Below, piece by piece: positions 33,726-42,499 of a stretch of 64,000 bases of DNA; the first letter of the stretch is position 1, and every line of letters begins with the position of its first letter. Source of the stretch: Rhodospirillales bacterium 24-66-33 (GTDB taxonomy: Bacteria; Pseudomonadota; Alphaproteobacteria; Reyranellales; Reyranellaceae); the NCBI GenBank assembly GCA_002281855.1, contig NCHQ01000022.1, positions 1 through 64,000 on the forward strand, in the 5' to 3' direction. A program made the position numbers and the translations under genes. The notes beneath the pieces are model-generated. The model made no database searches. It was not told the DNA's origin and was given only the letters and a program-made list of their open reading frames with translations.

Positions 33726-34640
33726 ATGCATGTTCGCCGGTCCCCCTCCGGCGACGGACCAACGATCTACCGGCCCAACGAGTCGGTAGCTGTGCGGCTC
33801 GATCCTCCGCCTCGGCCCGTCGCGCATGAACCTGATTCTATACCCCCGCCGCCGCGGGACTCGCTGCTCATGCGGGTCAACCGGCGCCGCGGCCAGATCC
33901 TCACGGTGATGGTCTCTGTCGCCGCCGTGGCGAGCTTCGGCTCGGTCGTCTGGTGGGCGCACAACCAGGACGTCAAGGCAGGCGGCCGCGGGCTGGAACC
34001 GCTGGTTGTGCAGGCGCCGACGACGCCGGCCCGCATCAAGCCCGAGAATGCTGGTGGACTGGTGCCGCCGAACCAGGACAAGGAAGTCTTCAACCGCATC
34101 TCGCCGGGAACCGTGCCGGCGCAGCCGGAGAAGCTGCTGCCGGTCGCCGTGACGCCCAAGCTGCCGCCCAACGGACTGCCGTTGCCGGCCGCGCCGAAGG
34201 AAACCGAGACGGCGGCGACGAGGACGCCGACGCCGCTGCAGCCGGTCTCGACCACGACGGCCCCGGCCATTGCCGAGCCGAAGGTGCCCGCCAATCCGCC
34301 GAACATGCAGCCGGCGACCACTACGCCGACCACGACCGAGAGCGGTCCCAGCATCGCCAGCCTGATCGAGAACATGTCCGGCCCGACCGGCGGCTGGCGT
34401 ATCCAGGTCGCCTCGGTGAAGAACGAGGACGTCGCCAAGTCGACCTGGGCGCGCCTGCAGAGCGCGCACGGCGAACAGTTGTCGAAACTGCGCATGCAGG
34501 CGGTGCGCGTCGATCTCGGCGATCGCGGCGTCTGGTACCGCGTGCAGGCCGGCCCGCTCGACGAGAAGCAGGCCCATTCCGTCTGCGCCTCGCTGAAGGC
34601 CCGCAAGGCCGACTGCGTTTCGGTCCCGCCTGCGCGCTGA
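33726..34640 (+). CDS. SPOR domain membrane protein
   Basis: A 304-residue protein with a cytoplasmic basic stretch, one membrane segment at about 57-76 (ILTVMVSVAAVASFGSVVWW), a long Pro/Thr/Ala-rich periplasmic linker, and a C-terminal SPOR domain from about 220: GGWRIQVASVKNED, then a WYRVQAGPLDEKQA strand and helix. SPOR domains bind denuded glycan strands at the division site, so a septal role is likely. The gene is directly after argS and upstream of nagZ, as in many alphaproteobacteria, linking it to cell-wall turnover. Confidence 0.88.
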   Translation: MHVRRSPSGDGPTIYRPNESVAVRLDPPPRPVAHEPDSIPPPPRDSLLMRVNRRRGQILTVMVSVAAVASFGSVVWWAHNQDVKAGGRGLEPLVVQAPTTPARIKPENAGGLVPPNQDKEVFNRISPGTVPAQPEKLLPVAVTPKLPPNGLPLPAAPKETETAATRTPTPLQPVSTTTAPAIAEPKVPANPPNMQPATTTPTTTESGPSIASLIENMSGPTGGWRIQVASVKNEDVAKSTWARLQSAHGEQLSKLRMQAVRVDLGDRGVWYRVQAGPLDEKQAHSVCASLKARKADCVSVPPAR

Positions 34641-34664
34641 GGCCGGCGGGGTGAGGTCTCTTCG

Positions 34665-35696
34665 ATGAGCCGGCCGTGCGCGCTGATCCTAGGATGCGCC
34701 GGAACCGAGCTGTCGGCGGAGGAGCGCGCCTTCTTCCGCGACGCCGATCCGATGGGCTTCATCCTGTTCGCGCGCAACATCGACACGGTGGAGAGCACCC
34801 GCCGCCTGACCGACGATCTTCGCTCGTGCGTGGCGCGCGGCGAGGCGCCGGTGCTGATCGACCAGGAGGGCGGCCGGGTCGCCCGGCTGCGGCCGCCGCA
34901 ATGGCGCAAGGCGCCGCCGGCCCGGCTGCTGGGCGACCTCTATGCCCGCGATCCCGACGCCGGGCTCGAGGCTGCGAAGCTCAATTCCCGGCTGCTGGCG
35001 GCGGACGTGGCCTCGGTCGGCTGCGACGTCGACTGCCTGCCCGTTCTCGACATCGCTTTCCCCGAGACACATGCCGTGATCGGCGACCGCGCCTATGCCG
35101 ACCGGCCCGAACCGGTCGCGGCGCTGGGCCGGGCCGCGGCCGAGGGGCTGATGGCCGAGGGCGTGATGCCGGTCATCAAGCACATTCCCGGACATGGCCG
35201 CGCCACGGTCGACAGCCACGAGGCGCTGCCGAGGGTCACGGCCCCGCGCGCCGAGCTGGAGCGGACAGATTTCGTGCCCTTCAAGCTGCTGTCCGACCTG
35301 CCCTGGGCAATGACGGGTCATCTCCTGTTCGAGGCGATCGACTCGAAGGACTGCATCACTGTTTCTGCGGGCGCCGTGCAGGACGTGATCCGGTCCCATA
35401 TCGGCTTCGACGGGCTGCTGCTGTCGGACGACCTCTCGATGCAGGCGCTGGGCGGGTCGCTCGGCGACCGGGCGGCGCGCGCGCTGGCCGCCGGCTGCGA
35501 CATCGCCCTGCACTGCAATGGCCGGATGGCCGAAATGGTCGAGATCGCGGGCCGGACCGGTCCGATGACCGAGCGCGCCCATCGACGTTTCCAGGACGGC
35601 CGCAGTTTTCTCGCCCGCCATCGCGATCCCGCCGGCACCCGCGGGCTTGCCGAGGCAGCCCGACGAGTCGCCGAACTCCTGCCGGAATGGGGATAA
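34665..35696 (+). CDS. nagZ: Beta-N-acetylhexosaminidase
   Basis: A 343-residue glycoside hydrolase family 3 enzyme. It has LIDQEGGRVARLRPP near 65, the catalytic loop KHIPGHGRATVDSHEALPRV near 175 with the acid His and Asp, and the nucleophile Asp in LLLSDDLSMQALGGS near 250. NagZ removes N-acetylglucosamine from anhydro-muropeptides in cytoplasmic cell-wall recycling. The ATG at 34665 is followed by an intact family start, with an LFARNID segment. The gene is between the SPOR protein and scpA. Confidence 0.93.
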   Translation: MSRPCALILGCAGTELSAEERAFFRDADPMGFILFARNIDTVESTRRLTDDLRSCVARGEAPVLIDQEGGRVARLRPPQWRKAPPARLLGDLYARDPDAGLEAAKLNSRLLAADVASVGCDVDCLPVLDIAFPETHAVIGDRAYADRPEPVAALGRAAAEGLMAEGVMPVIKHIPGHGRATVDSHEALPRVTAPRAELERTDFVPFKLLSDLPWAMTGHLLFEAIDSKDCITVSAGAVQDVIRSHIGFDGLLLSDDLSMQALGGSLGDRAARALAAGCDIALHCNGRMAEMVEIAGRTGPMTERAHRRFQDGRSFLARHRDPAGTRGLAEAARRVAELLPEWG

Positions 35697-35750
35697 GGCA
35701 GGGCCAAATCATGTGGCGGTAGGCTCTTCCGCTCACTAAACCGGGACTGC

Positions 35751-36623
35751 ATGACCGAACCCGCCAGCCCGCCCCCCGAGGAGGCGCCCGTCGCCGATGG
35801 TGCCGCTGCACCGGCTGACGCGACTCCGGCCCCGGGCGCCGCTGCCGACGCCTTCGGCGCGACAGGACCCGACGTCATCGCGCCGGGCGAGGGCGAGCTG
35901 ATCGTCAATCTCGAGGGTTTCGAAGGCCCGCTCGACCTGCTGCTGAGTCTAGCCCGCGACCAGAAGGTCGACCTGCGCAAGATCTCGATGGTGGCCCTGG
36001 TCGATCAGTACCTGGTCCACATCCACCAGGCGCGCCGCATGCGGCTCGAGCTGGCCGCCGACTATCTCGTGATGGCGGCATGGCTGGCCTATCTGAAGTC
36101 GCGCCTGTTGCTGCCGGAACCGCCCGCCGGCGAGGAGCCGTCCGGCCAGGAAATGGCCGACGCGCTGCAGTGGCAGCTGCGCCGCCTCGAGGCAATGCAG
36201 GAGGCCGGCGCGCGCCTGATGGCGCGGCCGCAGCTCGGCCGGGACATCTTCTCGCGCGGCCAGCCCGAAGGCATCGTGGTCGTGCGCCGAGCGGTGTGGG
36301 ACGTGAAGCTCTACGACCTGCTGAGCGCCTACGGCTCGCAGGTCAGGCCGAAGGACGCCGACACCTACCAGATCAAGCCGATGGAGTTCTTCTCGGTCGA
36401 GGAGGCGGCGGAGCGTCTCGGCCGCATGCTGGGCATCGCCATCGACTGGCAGTCGCTCGAAGCCTTCCTGCCGGCCGGCCTGACCGATCCCGCGCGCCGC
36501 CGTTCGGCGATCGCGGCGACCTTCGTCGCCGGCCTCCAGCTTGCCAAGGACGGGCAGATCGAGCTGCGCCAGACCGAGCGCTTCGGCCCCATCCATTTGC
36601 GTAAACGTACCGACCAGCAGTGA
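35751..36623 (+). CDS. scpA: Segregation and condensation protein A
   Basis: A 290-residue kleisin. After a Pro/Ala-rich head (about 1-45) comes the SMC-binding start LIVNLEGFEGPLDLLLSLAR, then KISMVALVDQYLVHI and ADYLVMAAWLAYLKSRLLLP; the C-terminal winged helix is near LPAGLTDPARRRSAIAATF. ScpA joins the SMC heads with ScpB in chromosome organisation. Its TGA overlaps the GTG of scpB. The disordered head is longer than in many homologues. Confidence 0.92.
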   Translation: MTEPASPPPEEAPVADGAAAPADATPAPGAAADAFGATGPDVIAPGEGELIVNLEGFEGPLDLLLSLARDQKVDLRKISMVALVDQYLVHIHQARRMRLELAADYLVMAAWLAYLKSRLLLPEPPAGEEPSGQEMADALQWQLRRLEAMQEAGARLMARPQLGRDIFSRGQPEGIVVVRRAVWDVKLYDLLSAYGSQVRPKDADTYQIKPMEFFSVEEAAERLGRMLGIAIDWQSLEAFLPAGLTDPARRRSAIAATFVAGLQLAKDGQIELRQTERFGPIHLRKRTDQQ

Positions 36624-37801
36624 CGGTCCCCGACATGTCAGACATCGAAAACGCCACGCCCCCGGTCGAGGATCTCGACAAGCCCGCGCTCGTTCCCGAG
36701 GAGGCCGCCGCGAAGGACGAGGCTGGCAAGGACGACGACGAAAAGAAAGAGGATGACGACGTCGAGGACGGCGGCTCGGACGATTCCGATGATGATGATT
36801 CGGACGATGACGATGATGACGACGACGACGACGATGACGGATCGGATGACGACGAGCCGGACGGCGACGAAGTCGATGAAGAAGACGAGGACGACGAGGA
36901 CGACGAGGACGACGACGACGACGAGGCTGAGGCTGAGGCTGAGGCTGAGGCTGAGGAGTCCGACGGCGACGATCGTGACGAGGATGACGGCGACGGCGAT
37001 AAGCCTGCGAAAGATCCTTCGGTAGAAGAGAGTTCGGCGCCGGACGCGCCCGTGGAGGATGTTCTGGCCGAGACCGTGGCCGCTGAGGCCGTCGCGGTGG
37101 CGGCCGTGTCCATGGCGGCAGCCGCTGCCGCGCCGGCCGGCGAGGTGACCGACGTCGTCTCGCCCGATCATGCCCAGCATCTGCGGCTGCTCGAGGCGTT
37201 GATCTTCGCTGGCACCCAGGCGCTCGGCGAGAAGGAGCTGGCGGAGCGGCTGCCCAACGATGCCGACGTGAAGCGCCTGCTGGCCGATCTCGCGGAACTC
37301 TATGCCGGTCGCGGCGTGAACCTCGTGCAGGTGGCGGGCGGGTTTGCCTTCCGCACGGCGCCCGATCTCTCCGAGAAGCTCAAGATCGAAAAGCCGGTGA
37401 CGCGCAAACTGTCGCGGGCCTCGGTCGAGACGCTGGCCATCATCGCCTACCACCAGCCGGTGACGCGTGCCGAGATCGAGCAGGTCCGCGGCGTGGGCTT
37501 GAGCAAGGGCACGCTCGACCTGCTGTTCGAGCAGAACTGGATCAAGCCGATGGGGCGCCGCCGGGCGCCGGGCAAGCCGGTGACCTGGGGCACGACGGAC
37601 TTTTTCCTCGAACATTTCGGCCTGCCGAGCCTCGACGATCTGCCGGGCCAGGAGGAATTGAAGGCCGCCGGGCTCTTGGATGCCCGCTCCCAGCCCCCCA
37701 TGTTCAGGCCGGACGAACCCGATCTGCCGCTGGAGCCAACGGAGGACGAGGCCGACGAGCCTCTCGCCGTCGAGGAGAGCCCTGCGGAAAGCGGGCGCTG
37801 A
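36620..37801 (+). CDS. scpB: Segregation and condensation protein B with long acidic N-terminal extension
   Basis: A 393-residue ScpB. The winged-helix domains begin at about 180 (HLRLLEALIFAGTQ) and include VEKPVTRKL-type segment KIEKPVTRKLSRASVETLAI, YHQPVTRAEIEQVRGVG and KPMGRRRAPGKPVTWGTT. Ordinary ScpB proteins are near 200-250 residues; here about 175 extra residues precede the domain. Residues about 20-135 are almost only Asp, Glu, Ser and Gly, followed by a five-fold Glu-Ala run and an Ala/Val-rich stretch. A GTG overlapping the scpA stop (GTGA) is chosen; an ATG at 36635 is also possible. ScpB binds ScpA in the SMC complex. The acidic head may bind basic proteins or reflect repeat slippage. 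Confidence 0.88.
   Translation: MTVPDMSDIENATPPVEDLDKPALVPEEAAAKDEAGKDDDEKKEDDDVEDGGSDDSDDDDSDDDDDDDDDDDDGSDDDEPDGDEVDEEDEDDEDDEDDDDDEAEAEAEAEAEESDGDDRDEDDGDGDKPAKDPSVEESSAPDAPVEDVLAETVAAEAVAVAAVSMAAAAAAPAGEVTDVVSPDHAQHLRLLEALIFAGTQALGEKELAERLPNDADVKRLLADLAELYAGRGVNLVQVAGGFAFRTAPDLSEKLKIEKPVTRKLSRASVETLAIIAYHQPVTRAEIEQVRGVGLSKGTLDLLFEQNWIKPMGRRRAPGKPVTWGTTDFFLEHFGLPSLDDLPGQEELKAAGLLDARSQPPMFRPDEPDLPLEPTEDEADEPLAVEESPAESGR
36739..36990. repeat. Low-complexity GA(C/T)-rich tract in scpB
   Basis: A purine-rich tract of GAC, GAT and GAG codons coding for acidic residues. At 36923-36952 it holds five perfect GAGGCT hexamers in a row. Such units are prone to slippage in steps that keep the frame, so this region may vary in length between strains. 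Confidence 0.85.
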
Positions 37802-37828
37802 CGCCCCAGAACCACCTTATTCGACAGG

Positions 37829-37858
37829 TTGCCGGGGCTTCGTGCCGGGTGCCATAAT
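37829..37858 (+). promoter_or_regulatory. Candidate promoter for tatABC
   Basis: TTGCCG at 37829-37834 and CATAAT at 37853-37858 with an 18-base spacer. The minus-10 hexamer matches the consensus at five of six bases. It lies in the 110-base scpB-tatA gap and would give a leader of about 45 bases. Made by eye. Confidence 0.4.
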
Positions 37859-37911
37859 CGGCATAAGAAGTTCGACACGCCGATTGCAATAGATTTTGGG
37901 AGCATTGTGAA

Positions 37912-38184
37912 ATGGGAAGCTTCAGCATTTGGCACTGGCTGATCGTGCTGGCCGTCGTGCTGCTGCTCTTCGGCGGTCGCGGCAAGGTCTCGCAGCTCAT
38001 GGGCGACTTCGGCAAGGGCCTCTCGGCCTTCAAGAAGGGCGTCGGAGGCTCGCAGGAAGAGACACCGCCGCAGGCTCAGCCGGGTACGCAGCCGGGCGAC
38101 AGCGCCAAGCCGATCTCGGCTCAGGCGACGACCAACCCGCCGGGCGGAACGGTCCACCACCAGGACAGCGCCGCCAAGATCTGA
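37912..38184 (+). CDS. tatA: Sec-independent protein translocase TatA
   Basis: A 90-residue protein with one N-terminal membrane helix (IWHWLIVLAVVLLLFGG), the hinge and amphipathic helix FGKGLSAFKKG, and a Gln/Pro-rich polar tail. TatA oligomerises to form the passage for folded proteins with twin-arginine signals. The membrane helix holds the expected polar residues near the N-terminus. It is followed by tatB and tatC, which together make a full Tat system. Confidence 0.95.
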   Translation: MGSFSIWHWLIVLAVVLLLFGGRGKVSQLMGDFGKGLSAFKKGVGGSQEETPPQAQPGTQPGDSAKPISAQATTNPPGGTVHHQDSAAKI

Positions 38185-38214
38185 GACGCGGGCGACGTGA
38201 GGGCCTGACCGGCC

Positions 38215-38736
38215 ATGTTCGGTATCGATAGTCCTGAGCTGATGGTGATTGCGGTCGTGGCGCTCGTCGTCATCGGCCCCAAGGAACTGCCAGGCCTGCT
38301 GCGCAGCTGGGGCAAGTGGATGGCCCAGATGCGCGGCATGGCCTCGGAATTCCGCGGCCATGTCGACGAGATGGTGCGCCAAGCCGATCTCGACGACGTC
38401 AAGAAGCAGCTGACCGCCTCACCCGGCCTCGACCTGCAGGCGCTCGACCCGACCCGGGAGATCAAGAGCGCGCTACAGGAAGGCATGGCCGAGGGCGAGA
38501 AGGCGATGGCCGACGCAAAGGCCAACTTCGACAACCCGCTCGTCGAACCGGAATCGGCACCGCAGATCGCGGCCGAGCCCCAGCCCGCGCTCGAGAGCGC
38601 GGAGGCGACACCCGTCGCGGGGCTGGACGCGACCCCGGCGACGGCGCCGATGGTTGCCGAAACGGCGGTATCCGAAGCTCCGGTGCCGGTGGTTTCAGCC
38701 GAAGAGAAGCCGGCCAAGGCCGTTGCGGCCGGCTGA
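38215..38736 (+). CDS. tatB: Sec-independent protein translocase TatB
   Basis: A 173-residue protein. The start MFGIDSPELMVIAVVALVVI is the TatB membrane helix with the conserved Glu, followed by GPKELPGLLRSWGKWM. A long amphipathic helix and an Ala/Pro/Glu-rich tail follow. TatB partners TatC in binding twin-arginine signal peptides. The gap to tatA is 30 bases; tatC begins 71 bases on. Confidence 0.95.
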   Translation: MFGIDSPELMVIAVVALVVIGPKELPGLLRSWGKWMAQMRGMASEFRGHVDEMVRQADLDDVKKQLTASPGLDLQALDPTREIKSALQEGMAEGEKAMADAKANFDNPLVEPESAPQIAAEPQPALESAEATPVAGLDATPATAPMVAETAVSEAPVPVVSAEEKPAKAVAAG

Positions 38737-38807
38737 GCGCCAACTTGCGCTTTGAATTGCGCACCAAAGGGCGGCATAACGCGGCTCCCAACGCTGCGAT
38801 GTAATCC

Positions 38808-39623
38808 GTGACCCAGGCATACGACGGACCCGAAGACGACAAGCCGATGCCGCTGCTCGACCACCTGGTCGAGCTGCGCAAGCGCCTGATCTATGCGCTC
38901 GTGTGCTTCTTCGCGGTCTTCTTCATCACGTTCTATTTCGCCAAGCCGATCTTTTCGTTCCTGATCCAGCCGGCGCTGGCCGACGGCTACAAGGTCATCG
39001 TCCTCGACATCTTCGAGTTCTTCTTCGTCACGGTGAAGCTATCGGCGTTCGTGGCGCTGATCGTGGGCTTTCCGCTGATCGCGGTGCAGATCTGGCTGTT
39101 CGTCGCGCCGGGCCTCTATCGTCACGAGAAGCGGGCGTTCATCCCGTTCCTGGTCGCCACGCCGTTCATGTTCTATGCCGGCTGCGCGCTGATGTACTAT
39201 GTCGTGCTGCCGTACGTGATCAACTTCATGCTGACGCAGTACGCGCCGCCGGACATCGAGAAGACGCTGAGATCGTCGGACTATCTCGAACGCATCCTGC
39301 AGCTCGTCTTCGCCTTCGGCTTCGCCTTCGAGGTCCCGGTCCTGCTGACCCTGCTTATCCAGGTTGGCATCGCCACCACCGAGGGGCTGAAGTCCAAGCG
39401 CCGCTACGCCGTCGTCGTGGCCTTCGTGATTGCCGCCGTGCTGGCGCCGCCCGACGTGGTGAGCCAGATCGCGCTGGCGATTCCGCTGATGGCCTTCTAC
39501 GAGATCAGCATCCTGATCGGCGGCGTGATCGAGCGGAAACGCGCGGCCGCGGAGAAGGCGGCCGAAGAGGCCGAGGCGAAGGCCGAGGAAGCCGAAAAGT
39601 CCGCCGAAGGGTCCGGCAGCTAG
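38808..39623 (+). CDS. tatC: Sec-independent protein translocase TatC
   Basis: A 271-residue inner-membrane protein with six membrane segments. The cytoplasmic start has MPLLDHLVELRKRLIYAL, the signal-peptide-binding region, and further marks include FLFVAPGLYRHEKR-type segment VAPGLYRHEKRAFIPFL and FGFAFEVPVLLTLL. TatC is the receptor for twin-arginine signals. The start is GTG at 38808. A charged Ala/Glu tail of about 30 residues is longer than in many TatC proteins. Confidence 0.95.
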   Translation: MTQAYDGPEDDKPMPLLDHLVELRKRLIYALVCFFAVFFITFYFAKPIFSFLIQPALADGYKVIVLDIFEFFFVTVKLSAFVALIVGFPLIAVQIWLFVAPGLYRHEKRAFIPFLVATPFMFYAGCALMYYVVLPYVINFMLTQYAPPDIEKTLRSSDYLERILQLVFAFGFAFEVPVLLTLLIQVGIATTEGLKSKRRYAVVVAFVIAAVLAPPDVVSQIALAIPLMAFYEISILIGGVIERKRAAAEKAAEEAEAKAEEAEKSAEGSGS

Positions 39624-39625
39624 CC

Positions 39626-40927
39626 ATGCACGACATCCGTTTCATCCGGGAGACTCCCGAGGCGTTCGACGCCGGGCTGAAGAAGCGCGGCTTGGCGCCC
39701 CTCTCGTCCGAGATCCTCGACATCGACAGGCGCCGTCGCGCGGCAATATCGGAGAGCGAAGCGATCCAGGCGAAGCGCAAGGCGCTGAGCCAGCAGATCG
39801 GCATGGCCAAGCGCAAGGGCGAGAATGCCGACGCGCTGATGGCTGAGGTCGCCAATCTCGAGCAGAGCCTCAAGGACGGCGAGCGCGAGGCGAGCCGCCT
39901 CGACGAGGAATTGCGCATCCGCCTCGAGGTGGTCCCGAACCTGCCGTTCGACGAGGTTCCCGAGGGTGCCGACGAGACCGGCAACGTCGAGATCCGACGC
40001 GAGGGCAACCAGCGCAACTTCAGCTTCCCGCCGAAGGACCATGTGGCGCTGGGCGAGGCGACGGGGGAGATGGATTTCGCCGCCGCCGTTAAGATATCCG
40101 GCTCGCGCTTCGTGTTCCTGAAAGCGCATCTCGCGCGGCTGGAACGGGCCCTGGCGCAGTTCATGCTCGACCTGCACACGGTCGAGGGCGGCTACACCGA
40201 GGTCAATCCGCCGCTGCTGGTGAAGGATACCGCCGTCTATGGCGTCGGCCAGCTGCCGAAGTTCGCCGAGGACATGTTCCATACCGACAACGGCTTCTGG
40301 CTGATCCCGACCGCCGAGGTCTCGCTCACCAACCTGGTGAACGACATGGTGCTGGAGGAAAAGGAACTGCCGCTGCGCTTCACGGCCTTCACGCCCTGTT
40401 TCCGCTCCGAGGCGGGCTCGGCCGGCAAGGACACGCGCGGCATGATCCGCCAGCACCAGTTCCCCAAGGTCGAGCTGGTCAGCATCACCACCCCCGAGCA
40501 GTCGGTTGACGAGCACGAGCGTATGACGGGCTGCGCCGAGGAAGTGCTGAAGCGCCTCGGGCTCGCCTATCGCACGGTCGTCCTGTGCGGTGGCGACATG
40601 AGCTTCGGATCGCGCAAGACCTACGACATCGAGGTCTGGCTGCCTGGCCAGAACGCCTATCGTGAGATTTCCAGCTGCTCGAACATGGGCGACTTCCAGG
40701 CACGCCGCATGAACGCGCGCTATCGGCCCCAGGAAGGGAAGGGGACGCGCTTCCTGAACACGCTGAACGGCTCGGCGCTCGCGGTCGGCCGGACCCTGGT
40801 CGCCGTCCTGGAGAACTACCAGAACGAGGACGGTTCGGTGACAGTGCCCGAGGCCCTGCGTCCCTACATGGGCGGCCTCGAGCTTATTCCTGCGCCCCCT
40901 GCGGCGTCTGCGCCGGCGAAGAAATGA
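39626..40927 (+). CDS. serS: Serine-tRNA ligase
   Basis: A 433-residue class II aminoacyl-tRNA synthetase. The N-terminal long coiled-coil arm (about 30-105) binds tRNA-Ser. The catalytic core has motif 2 in CFRSEAGSAGKDTRGMIRQH and motif 3 in LNGSALAVGRTLVAVLEN. It charges tRNA-Ser and tRNA-Sec in the cytoplasm. The ATG at 39626 lies three bases after tatC. The stop overlaps the start of surE (ATGA). The order tat-serS-surE-pcm is widespread in alphaproteobacteria. Confidence 0.96.
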   Translation: MHDIRFIRETPEAFDAGLKKRGLAPLSSEILDIDRRRRAAISESEAIQAKRKALSQQIGMAKRKGENADALMAEVANLEQSLKDGEREASRLDEELRIRLEVVPNLPFDEVPEGADETGNVEIRREGNQRNFSFPPKDHVALGEATGEMDFAAAVKISGSRFVFLKAHLARLERALAQFMLDLHTVEGGYTEVNPPLLVKDTAVYGVGQLPKFAEDMFHTDNGFWLIPTAEVSLTNLVNDMVLEEKELPLRFTAFTPCFRSEAGSAGKDTRGMIRQHQFPKVELVSITTPEQSVDEHERMTGCAEEVLKRLGLAYRTVVLCGGDMSFGSRKTYDIEVWLPGQNAYREISSCSNMGDFQARRMNARYRPQEGKGTRFLNTLNGSALAVGRTLVAVLENYQNEDGSVTVPEALRPYMGGLELIPAPPAASAPAKK

Positions 40928-41721
40928 AGGTTCCCAACCTCGCCAAGGCGCGCATCCTCGTCACCAACGACGACGGCATCCATGCGCCCGGTCTCGAGGC
41001 GCTGGTCGAGATCGCGACCCAGCTTTCGAGCGACGTCTGGATCGTGGCGCCCGAGGTCAACCAGAGCGGCGCCGGCCATTCGCTGTCGCTGTCGCGGCCG
41101 ATCCGCGCGCGCGAGGTCAGCGAGGGCAAGGTCGCGGTCGATGGCACGCCGACCGACTGCGTGCTGTTCGCCGTCAAGCACCTGATGAAGGACCGCAAGC
41201 CCGACCTCGTCCTGTCGGGTGTCAACCGCGGCACCAACATCGCCGACGACGTGACCTATTCCGGCACCATCGCGGGCGCCATGGAAGGCTGCCTGCTGGG
41301 CATCCCGTCGATCGCCTTCAGCCAGGCCTATGTCCATGACCATCCCGTAAAGTGGGGCACCGCGACGGCTCACGGCGCCGCGGTGGCGCGGCGCGTGCTG
41401 GCGCTCGACTGGCCGCGCAACGTGCTGGTCAACGTCAACTTCCCCGATGTCGTGGCGGGGGCGGTGAAGGGCGTGCGGGTCACGCACACCGGCACGCGCG
41501 GCTTCGGCGGCCACATCCTCGAGCGCAAGGATCCGCGCGGCGGCACCTACTACTGGATCGGCTACGCGCCGCAGGAGAGCGAGATCGACGAGGCGAGCGA
41601 CATCGCCGCCGTCCGCTCGGGCCACATCTCGGTGACCCCGCTGCACCTCGACCTGACGCACGAGACCATGCGCCGGAAGCTCGTCGCGGAGTTCGAGGCG
41701 GCACCCGTCGACCTCGACTGA
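40924..41721 (+). CDS. surE: 5'/3'-nucleotidase SurE
   Basis: A 265-residue metal-dependent nucleotidase. The start RILVTNDDGIHAPGLEAL has the metal-binding Asp-Asp, the loop VNQSGAGHSLSLSRP binds phosphate, and VDGTPTDCVLFAVKHL and SGVNRGTNIADDVTYSGT are strong family marks. SurE removes phosphate from nucleoside monophosphates and polyphosphate and aids stationary-phase survival. The ATG overlaps the serS stop. pcm follows by nine bases. Confidence 0.95.
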   Translation: MKVPNLAKARILVTNDDGIHAPGLEALVEIATQLSSDVWIVAPEVNQSGAGHSLSLSRPIRAREVSEGKVAVDGTPTDCVLFAVKHLMKDRKPDLVLSGVNRGTNIADDVTYSGTIAGAMEGCLLGIPSIAFSQAYVHDHPVKWGTATAHGAAVARRVLALDWPRNVLVNVNFPDVVAGAVKGVRVTHTGTRGFGGHILERKDPRGGTYYWIGYAPQESEIDEASDIAAVRSGHISVTPLHLDLTHETMRRKLVAEFEAAPVDLD

Positions 41722-41730
41722 GGGGGCTGC

Positions 41731-42378
41731 GTGAACGTCCCCGCCATGCAGCGGCTGATCGCCGAACTGCGCAACTCGGGTATCACGGACGAGAACGTGC
41801 TGGCAGCGATCGCCTCGGTCGACCGCGAGCGCTTCGTGACGCAGACCTTCGCCGAACGGGCCTGGGAAAACACGGCGCTTCCGATCGCTTTCGGCCAGAC
41901 GATCAGCCAGCCGCTGGTGGTCGCCGCCATGACCGAGGCGCTGCGCGTCGGTCCGCGCATGAAGGTGCTCGAGATCGGCACCGGTTCGGGTTACCAGGCC
42001 GCCGTGCTGGCCAAGCTCGCGCGCCGCGTCTACTCGGTCGAGCGCTTCAAGCCGCTCTCCAAGGCTGCGGAGCGCCTGCTGCTCGACCTCGGCATCTACA
42101 ACGTCGTGGTCGACATCAACGACGGCAGCAAGGGCTGGCCCGGGCAGGCGCCGTTCGACCGCATCATCGTCACCGCCGCCGCCGAGGAGCGCCCGCAGGC
42201 GCTGATCGACCAGCTCGCCGTCGGCGGCATCCTGATCGTGCCGGTGGGCCGCGATCCCACCTCCCAGGTCGTCGAGCGCATCGTCAAGAACGAGAGCGGC
42301 CTGCAGCGCGACACGCTGATGCCCGTCCGCTTCGTGCCGCTCGTCGCGGGCCCGCTGCCGGTGCTGGGTCAGGGCTGA
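41731..42378 (+). CDS. pcm: Protein-L-isoaspartate O-methyltransferase
   Basis: A 215-residue SAM methyltransferase. The start region has FGQTISQPLVVAAMTEALRV, the substrate-binding part of PCMT, then the SAM loop VLEIGTGSGYQAAVLAKLA, and FDRIIVTAAAEERPQALIDQ. It methylates L-isoaspartyl residues in aged proteins so that they can be repaired. The start is GTG at 41731 after GGGGGCT. The gene is directly downstream of surE, as in many proteobacteria. A structured region lies at its stop codon. Confidence 0.93.
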   Translation: MNVPAMQRLIAELRNSGITDENVLAAIASVDRERFVTQTFAERAWENTALPIAFGQTISQPLVVAAMTEALRVGPRMKVLEIGTGSGYQAAVLAKLARRVYSVERFKPLSKAAERLLLDLGIYNVVVDINDGSKGWPGQAPFDRIIVTAAAEERPQALIDQLAVGGILIVPVGRDPTSQVVERIVKNESGLQRDTLMPVRFVPLVAGPLPVLGQG

Positions 42379-42457
42379 GCGAAGCTCAGCCCGAGGAGCG
42401 ACAGGACATTGCCCAGGGCAATGTCCGAGAGCGTCGAAGAACGAACGACCCTCGGAG
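42373..42457. promoter_or_regulatory. Structured pcm-nlpD intergenic element
   Basis: Three palindromes are stacked here. GGCTGAGC / GCTCAGCC (42373-42391) forms an eight-pair hairpin across the pcm stop. GACATTGCCC / GGGCAATGTC (42405-42425) is a perfect ten-base inverted repeat around a single central base. CCGAGG / CCTCGG (42391 and 42451) encloses the second. It could be a processing site, attenuator or protein-binding site between pcm and nlpD; no U-run follows, so an ordinary terminator is less likely. Confidence 0.5.
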
Positions 42458-42499
42458 CCTCCTATTCCCGCCCGAATCCCGATGGGTTACACTCAGCAC

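Noticed and set aside
36638..37615. Minus-strand frame in scpB with Leu-Ser runs, resembling a membrane protein
   Set aside because: The hydrophobic runs are only the reverse complement of the acidic GAG/GAC repeat tract. ScpB on the plus strand explains the region.
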